From: Lumbricus rubellus
Taxonomy: Eukaryota; Annelida; Clitellata; Crassiclitellata; Lumbricidae
Length of the DNA stretch: 64,000 bases
Assembly (NCBI GenBank): GCA_945859605.1
Contig: OX243824.1
Coordinates: 26,929,403-26,993,402 of the forward strand
Direction: 5' to 3'
Every line of letters starts with the position of its first letter. Positions within the stretch are counted from its first letter, which is position 1. The translations under genes were made by a program, and so were the position numbers. Below the pieces are notes generated by a model. It did no database searches. It was not told the DNA's origin and saw only the letters and a list, made by a program, of their open reading frames with translations. Below, one piece after another: positions 12,251-21,200 of the stretch.

Positions 12251-15200
12251 CTGCAACGCAAAAAGCACATCATATAGCAGTTCGTTCATTCGTTAATTCC
12301 ATTTTCTTATATGGCATCTATTCAAGAAACCTACACAGGAGCGCTCCCAGTTCCGCCATGGCAAAAAAAAACTTGAGAGATTCACGAAACAAAGTTTGAT
12401 TCGTCAGATGCTCTTGGTTTCGTTTGCTCGTACCTCTATCATGCAGAGTAGTGCTTTTTCTGTGGTTGTCCTGGTGGTATGGAATGCCCTCCCACTTGAG
12501 CTTCGCCTGTTCCCTAGATCACTCTCTGACACATTCTATAAGCTCTTAAAAACTGTTCTGTTTGGCCGTGCTGGAGTCGGGAGCACCTCTGAGTAGTTTC
12601 CTTGAAGAGGCGCTATATAATTACTTGAATGAATGAATAAATCCAGGTGGACGGCCCTAAAACCGAGAAAGTTCGACGCTGACTGGTAGCTAAGCGAGCC
12701 CGAGAAACTAGTAGTTGCCACTTCATAATTATGCATTGTGTGTAAACTGTGCATATATAATTAAAGATGGTACATACATACATTTACTCATGGGCAGCAT
12801 CTGTAAGAAACATTTCAAACAGATGATAAACTCTATGGCTGAGCAAAATCGACTGTACTACTATGTTAATGCTACAGAACTCTTAAAAGAAGAACAGAAG
12901 AGCATCTTACCTCGAGCTTGACCGCTCGTTCCTTGCTGAGCGGCTCAAACGGGAAGGTGAGATCGTGAGCATCAGCAAGCGCTCGCAAATCAAAGTAGTA
13001 CTTGGCGTAGACGCTTGACGACACGTTGATGTTGAACTGGAGAAGCTCCAGGAACTGCCTTTCCAATTCATTCCTACAAATTATTGAAGAATGTGGTAAG
13101 TTGTGATTGTTGATTAAAAGGTTTAAAAGGACTCAAAGCAACTGAGAAACTAATACAAATACAGACGAAATGCTCGAGTCTTTAAGGCAACCCTTTAAAA
13201 GACATGTACGCTAATGAAGCATTCGCATAGACGTTCCAGAAACTGCCTTTCCAGTTCATTTCTACAATTGAAGAATATGCGTGTTGATTAAAAGGTTTAA
13301 AAGGACAAAAAGCAACTGAGAAACTAACACAAATACAGATCATCGTTCAAATGGATGGATGGATAGATTCGACGAGGGCTTATGACAACAGAGGCCGTTG
13401 CCCTCGAACAATGTTTTGGCATAATACCGCTCTTCATTTAGCATGTTCATCAAGTCTTTAAGGCAACCCCATAAGAGGCTGACATGCTTATGAAGTGCTA
13501 GCAACCTCATCTACCTTAGCCCCGGCATATGAGGATAAACAGCAAGTCCTCTCCCTTACCATCTCAACTTCCCACCAACATTACACCAGAGTTGGACTTC
13601 ACATCAATTATATTACTACAAATTAATTACCCTGCAAGCTGATGCACTTTGCACACTTTTATAATAATAATGCACACTTTTAAACACTGCACAAACGCTC
13701 CTGAACACGAGTAAAAACTAACACATTAAACAAGAGAAGAATCGAGCAAAGTCTTACATATCTTCGACCGTAATTTCTTTAAGGATCTGGCAGTAGTCAA
13801 CGTTCCAGACGGCCTGGTCGTCCCAGACTTTGGAGGCGAGCAGGATAGCACCAAGAACCGTTCTCTTCCAGTTGTTCGGAGCCAACTCCATATCGCTGTA
13901 CGTCAACAGCCTCTCGAGATAAACCTAAGAAAGAACACGTGACAACATTGAGTCAACTCCATATCGCTGTACGTCAACAGCCTCTCGAGATAAACCTAAG
14001 AAAGAACACGTGACAACATTGAGTCAACTCCATATCGCTGTACGTCAACAGCCTCTCGAGATAAACCTAAGAAAGAACACGTGACAACATTGAGTCAACT
14101 CCATATCGCTGTACGTCAACAGCCTCTCGAGATAAACCTAAGAAAGAACACGTGACAACATTGAGTCAACTCCATATCGCTGTACGTCAACAGCCTCTCG
14201 AGATAAACCTAAGAAAGAACACGTGACAACATTGAGTCAACTCCATATCGCTGTACGTCAACAGCCTCTCGAGATAAACCTAAGAAAGAACACGTGACAA
14301 CATTGAGTCAACTCCATATCGCTGTACGTCAACAGCCTCTGGAGATAAACCTAAGAAAGAACACGTGACAACATTGAGTCAACTCCATATCGCTGTACGT
14401 CAACAGCCTCTCGAGATAAACCTAAGAAAGAACACGTGACAACATTGAGCCAACAGCACAACTCTCAAAGTTTGTCATCTTCAAGTCTTCACTCTTGAAA
14501 AACAGGTTTCTGCGCCTTTTATGTCAATTTTCTCAGGCATTGGTTATAAATTACCGGTATATGATGCACGGCTTCTGTTAAGGAATTTTTAGAACTGCAA
14601 AATCTCGTCTCTTCCTTCCGATTCTCCATAATAAATTATTCCCAATTGAACGGTAACGAAAATTTCAAACTATTTTTAGCCTGCACAAAAATATTTTAAA
14701 ATTCGTGATATAAATGAGATTAAGTGGAATTTGACAAGATTGTCACTGGAATATTAAAGCAAACTGAAGTGGCAACAACAATTTATATCACATTGCAAGT
14801 ACCTTAGGTGGTCAACAACAGCTAAATAAGGCAAGTGCCATGGTTAATGATTTGTTGCGCAAAGGTACAGACTCTTGGCCTGGGATTAGTAATTCCCTCA
14901 CACTAAACCAGTGGCTCCCAACCTTTTTTGACTATGGGGCCACTTTCTAAGTTGGAGGACACGAGGGCCACTTTTTCTTAGTTGAAAGACATTAGGGGCC
15001 CACAAGGCTCAAATTTAATTAACTAAAGCAGGGGTCTCAAACACGCGGCCCGCGGGCCGCATGCGGCCCGTGGACCCGAATAATGCGGCCCGCGAGAGCC
15101 ACCTATTTTTTTATTAATGTTTTTACATTTAAAGAAATAAATTGGTTAAAAAACCGAATTCTGCTGTTCTTTTGCGATTTGAACCAAGGGTCAGACTGTT

Positions 15201-18200
15201 TTTTTTCTAAGTTTTGCTCTGGATATTCAATCTGCAATAGCAGATAATTATTCAGATAGAGTTGTCCTGTCGTTGCTAGTCGCCAGGCGAATACAGATTG
15301 TCGACTAGATAGACGAGTTATAGCGGGCCTTAAATGTAATACCATGCTGAAGCAGAAGTAAGCCTTCAAAGAGGTATTCCGTTATTCTACGTCTTTTCTA
15401 CTACAAGAAAAATTCCAAAATCTGCACCTGCAGTACTGCAACACGCTAATGGCGATATTTGGCATTACCTACATAGGCCTAATAATTATTATGTGAACAG
15501 CTTTTTCGTTAATTAATGAAGATTAATAAATCTCAAATGACACGCCTGACAGTTACTGGTGAATATGTGGAAGCAGTAGGCCTATACTCTGATTCTTCGC
15601 ATCTCAAAAGATAAAACAAAACAATCATGTTCTCGTAGTTGTTAAACGTTGGCAGATAATGTGTATCGCTAATCACACCTGATCACCTCTGAGACTACTC
15701 ACTATAATACTTTAACATTTAAAGACGAGTTTAGTTGTAGGTAGGCCTATTAGGCTTACTAAATGTGCTATTGATGCTCTTCATAGGCCCTATCTTTGTG
15801 ACTGAGTGTTCAATTTTGTGTTTAGTACCATTATAGTTACACTGAAAGTATAATATTAACTTAGGTGATTTTACAGGATTATATCACTACTGCAACATTG
15901 TAACCCTCACCCCATATAAATACGGTAGTTTAACTTGCAAGACATAATTTCATGTTGCAGCCCGCGAGACACTGTAAATTTTCAAATTTGGCCCACACGT
16001 TGACTTGAGTTTGAGACCCCTGAACTAAAGCATATAAAATTGATTCAAAATATAATATTTTATGTTATTCATAGATGTCAAAATAAAATAATTTGTAATA
16101 GAAAATAATTATGTGTTATATCCTGTCCAAAATGTCAATTTTTTCACATATTTTTGTTAATTCTTTGAGAGACGAGAGCCATTTTTTTAGGCCTGGCGGG
16201 CCACTTTTGGCATGCGGGCTATGGGTTGGGAACCACTGCACTAAACTGTTCAGTCCTTTAAAAAACGCAAGCGTAACATGAGAGTGGTTTCCTACGAGCG
16301 TCACAATGGCACATTCTGCAGTCAGTTGGGCCGAATGAAAGAGGTTTCGAATGAACCGATAGATCGTCTTGTGTTCAGGATCGCGAGTGTAGTAATCGTT
16401 CGGAATTGGCTCTTTCTGAAGACAGGACAAAACCAAGGACAATCAATACTAACAAAACGATACAACCGCATGCGTCAGCAATCAACAATATAACTTTCAG
16501 TATTTCTCAGCAGATATTTTGAAGGAGCTCAATGGTAACGCCATGAATAAAAATAAATCAGTAAATAGACAAAAATAGGTAATGCAATCACCAAATAGAT
16601 AGGACTGCCATGGCTAAAACGAGAGCTTTGCTTTCATTGACACTGCACTTGTTCATCCCGATGCATTCCTCCTATTTCCAATGGGTACCTCTTTTCAATT
16701 TCTAAAGACAACTTCTGTCTCTCTTGGTCACTCATACTTGGAGTTCGGAGGAGCTATATAAATTTATAGATGCCACACAATGCAATATCATATCAAGTCC
16801 TTTTCCAACCCGGCATCAACAGTGGACTTGTACTTGCAATATATATCCGAGTGACCATAGACTTTGCCTTGGACATCATAAAAACCATTTTATATCATTC
16901 ATAAAATTAGATCAGAGTAAAACTAGAGATATATGAATTCTGGAATAGTTGCTGCATGTATACAGGTATAAAATTAAGATGAAGAATGACTGTGCCCCAG
17001 TCAAACGTTTCAACAAATAAATGCACAATATAAACACACTACAAGCTAAACACACACTAGCACAAACTAAATGCACGCTTTTAAAAAATGCACAAACATT
17101 TCTAAACAAATGATAAACTAAAAGCACACATTACAGACAACACAAACAAAAAGTACACTTCTGAACAGAGCACAAACTAAATGCACATTTATAAATACTG
17201 TACAAACTAAATGCACACTTCTAAACACAGAACACAAACTACATGCACATTCTAAACACAACACTAACTAAATCCACACTTTTAAAAACTGCACAAACAT
17301 TCCTGAACACATGTACAAAATAACACATTAACTCTTTCCCGCCGGATCGGGTCGCGGGTGACCCGATAAACCCAATAGGTATCAGAACAATTCAGGCGGG
17401 AATGAGTTAAACAAGATAAATTCACATTTCCAAACACTGCACAACCAAAATGAAATGAACCAAAGTGACACAACAAGAAATCTCTTCAAAATCACAAAAC
17501 GAACAAAACAACAACCGACCGAAAGAGGATTCAACTTTTCATCAAAGATGTCGAGAGCTTTGTCCTCGTTTCCCGTTACATCGCGACGATCGCGGTTCTT
17601 AATGTGGAAATAGATCGCCAACGCAACCGCTCGTATCGTGTTCTTCAGGTTCGGCTGACTCACGGTCGAGTCGTCAATAAGGATCGTGGAACAAGAACTG
17701 AATTTCTTCGACAAATGACCGTAATCACGTTGCTACAAATCAAAACATCAGAGATCATATACATGTATTATACAGCAGCCATAACCACTATACACTTAAC
17801 AATGTGGGGCGCGGTGGTGTAGTGGTGGCATCGTTGCCTTGGAGCCGGAAGGTTTGAATCCACCTCGCCGCGTAAGGACCTTGGGCAAGTCCTTCACTCA
17901 CAATTGCTCAGTGCTTCGGCGTGAAACTCTGATGCAGTGTCCGCTCTGCATACGGGAGCGCCTCTGAGTAGAGAGAGCTCGAAGAGGCGCTGTAACAAGT
18001 GCACATACAAACTTAACAGTTTATTGCTATTCAGATGTAGGGTACAGTGTACACCAGAGTGCATTATAAGACTACAGGAAACTGAAGAAGGCTAAACACT
18101 GAGAAGAGTGGTGCCACTGGATGTTCAAATCTGTCTCTTGGCAGAGAACTTGAAAGAGGAATACACCAGACTACAGATATATAACTCACTTTAAAATAAA

Positions 18201-21200
18201 CTTCTTTACTTACTTAATATTACGACATGCATTATAGCAACACATGGCAGAGTTCCCAATGCCAGAATTACAAGACGAGTCCAGACTAAATTGTCATGGA
18301 ATCTATGAATTGCCATAGTAACCTTATAACAATACCATGTTGTGAATTCACAGACTGCATTATAATCATCTGTAGTGACCTTTTATAATAATAATTACAT
18401 CTTGATTTAATAGAGCCAATAAAGTGTCTTTGTAATTTTTTTTCTGATAACTGCTTTGTACACGCATAATATAAACAGTTTGAAACATAAAACAGTAAAC
18501 AGCTACATCATTATAAAATCTTAATTTTTAATATCACATGTCATATATTTAACAAAATGTATCATGTCATGTATTTAACAGCGCCGATGTGCTGAAAAGC
18601 ACCAGTTTATGGCAAGACTTCTAAGGCAAGTACCACAGCTTCAGAAAGTTTGGAGATCATCCGTCATACTGTAAATTGTAATTTGATTTTGCGCTGTGTC
18701 AGTTTGAAATAAAATGAAGATAATTATTATTATTCCAAAGGGTTCTCTCTTCTACATAAACCGGGGCGCAGTGGTGTAGTCGTTGCCTTGGAGCCGGAAG
18801 GTTACAGGTTCGAATCCACCCCGCCATGTAAGAACCTTCGCTCAGCGCTTCGGCATGAAACTCCAATGCAGTGTCCGCTCTGCATTCGGGAGCGCCTCTG
18901 AGTAGATAGAGCTTAAAGGGGCGCTATAACAAGTGCACATACAAACATAAACCAAAGCATGAATTGAGACGTGAACAGCAACTGACCTGGTGATGATTGT
19001 CATAGTGACTTCTCCTTCGTTTGTGATCTGCATTAGAAGACAATAATTATAATTAAATGTAAATATTAACCTACGACCAACCTTGTCAGCTCCTTGTTCT
19101 CTTCTACCTCTATTTCACAAGAATTTTAAACCGGTACTTAAATTATCAAAGTCTCCTGTCGCTAGACCTTAGAACTCAGAGAGTGTTTCAAGATAATGTT
19201 CTATACAAAGGACTGAACATATATTAGTTACGCAGAAAGTGGGTCAGCGGAATTACGTGATTTGCATAAAGGTGCATACTGCGTACGGTAGGGGAAGTGT
19301 CTTGACAAAATGTACCCAAAAAATGTCTAATTATGATGCACGAGTCAGTTTATAACCCTGTTTTATACTATATGATATCTGATTACATTATAATTATTAT
19401 ACTTTGGTTTTTGGAATAATGGATGAAACTAATAGGAGAGGCAGACCGCATTGGAATGGAAGGAGGACACAGAGGACTAGTGTGATGACTCACTACAAAA
19501 GCTGTTCCACCTGCCTCAGGACAGAGGTGGTTGGAAGGAGATGACGAAGTTGGCATTGGACACCTACGAGCATACGGCTCATGGTGAATGATGATGACAG
19601 TATTATCCAATGGTATCATATTACAGTACACCACAACAGTTAACAAATGTTACCTAGCAAATGCGATGTTTAACAAAAATAAATATTAGCTCCTAGGGTA
19701 AATTAAAAGTTTTATAGATCATTGCAATTACAATTGAAACAATAAATGTGTTTGCATAAGGCCTAAAAAAAATGTTGTGTTTCCGGTAACAGAGCTAAAA
19801 AAAATTGGGTAGGTAGGTCGCAAAATATTTTTATTTTGTAAAATATTTTTATGCAGTGACTATCCGAAAAAGTATACCTCACTAGTCTTTTTTGCACGCT
19901 GAAACAAAGTACGCGTTCTAAGCAAGTATAAACTGCCTATTTCCCGACTGTCTGCACCTAAAACTGCTCTAGAAACAGTCCTATTAATTTCATTTTGTTG
20001 ACGTCTATTATGTTATATCAATACAAATGTAAAAAAAAAAATTTTTTTTAAAAATTTACCTTTTTATTTTTTTTTTTTTTTGGGGAAAAAATTTTTTTAA
20101 TAAAATTTTTAAAAAAAATATTTGAGTCGCAGCCGTAAAAATGGGTCGGTCGGGTTACCGGAAACACAACAATTTTTTTTACGCCTAATTATATGCTTTT
20201 ACTTGGGTGCCACTAGACTTTGCTAATCCTTAACTGTCTCAGGGTCAATTATCAGAAACTTGATACTTCCTAATGTCCGCACATTCGAGTAAAGATAAAT
20301 GATGCGTTTTTTTATATTTACACACGGCTTTTGAGAACACTGCAATTATCCCATGTCTGATAGACAAGAGTTCTCGGCTTAATCTCGATGGTATGCATGG
20401 TATGTAACTTGAAGTGCCTACTACACGCTTCATTCTGCAAGCTATTGACATGTGATCAAAAGTGATCCCTAAGGCCACTCTTGAAGTGTATCAAGAACCT
20501 TAACACTTCAAAGAAATGACTTCAGGAGTAAAACAACTGGTACTTAAGTCGCTACTGTTTTCTATTCATAATTGTATTTACTTTATAACCAAGGCAACAA
20601 TTCATTGAAATTTACACTGAACGATAAAAAAGTTTATGGAAATCAGACATCATCTCCAAGACTGCACGTTTTGCAAGGAGTGACGCAAGTTCAGAAGTGT
20701 AAATTATATACAGAATTGGACCAAGAACAGATCCCATATTGTGGCTGTGGTCATTATTAGAATTGAAAATATTATTATAAGCAGTATCTATTACTAAATA
20801 TATCTTGAGTTGATTCAACATACTAGGGCAAGGGGTTAGGGTAATGGTAACACTCGGGCACTAGAAGCGCACAGACACAGGATCGCTTCCCGCTACCCCA
20901 GAGCTGAAAGTGGTTTGGAAAAGTTGCCGGGTCTCACTTTGGCGGACAAGCACGCCTTTGGCCCCTAAATTTTCTGACGACGTTTTTCCTATAGTAATTT
21001 TCCCAAAATTACCAAAAATCCTACCATTTTTACCTCCTTTTGGCATCTGACGGCCTGTTTAGCAACCCGGCTGAGACCCGGTAACAGCAGGTCTCGAAAA
21101 TCGATGCCGGGTCTCAGACCCGGACCGACCCGGCTCACTTTCAGCCCTGCGCTACCCTCAGAAAAGGTCTATAAGGCCTTCCAATCGGCTGATGGCATCA

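Noticed and set aside
13880..14447. CRISPR-like array of regular 71-bp units
   Set aside because: No spacers: the units are directly adjacent, derived from a cyclin Y splice junction, and the genome is eukaryotic.
17814..18012. Functional tRNA gene
   Set aside because: A-box and B-box words are present, as in other SINE heads here, but no cloverleaf can be folded and the unit is dispersed with a LINE-like tail.
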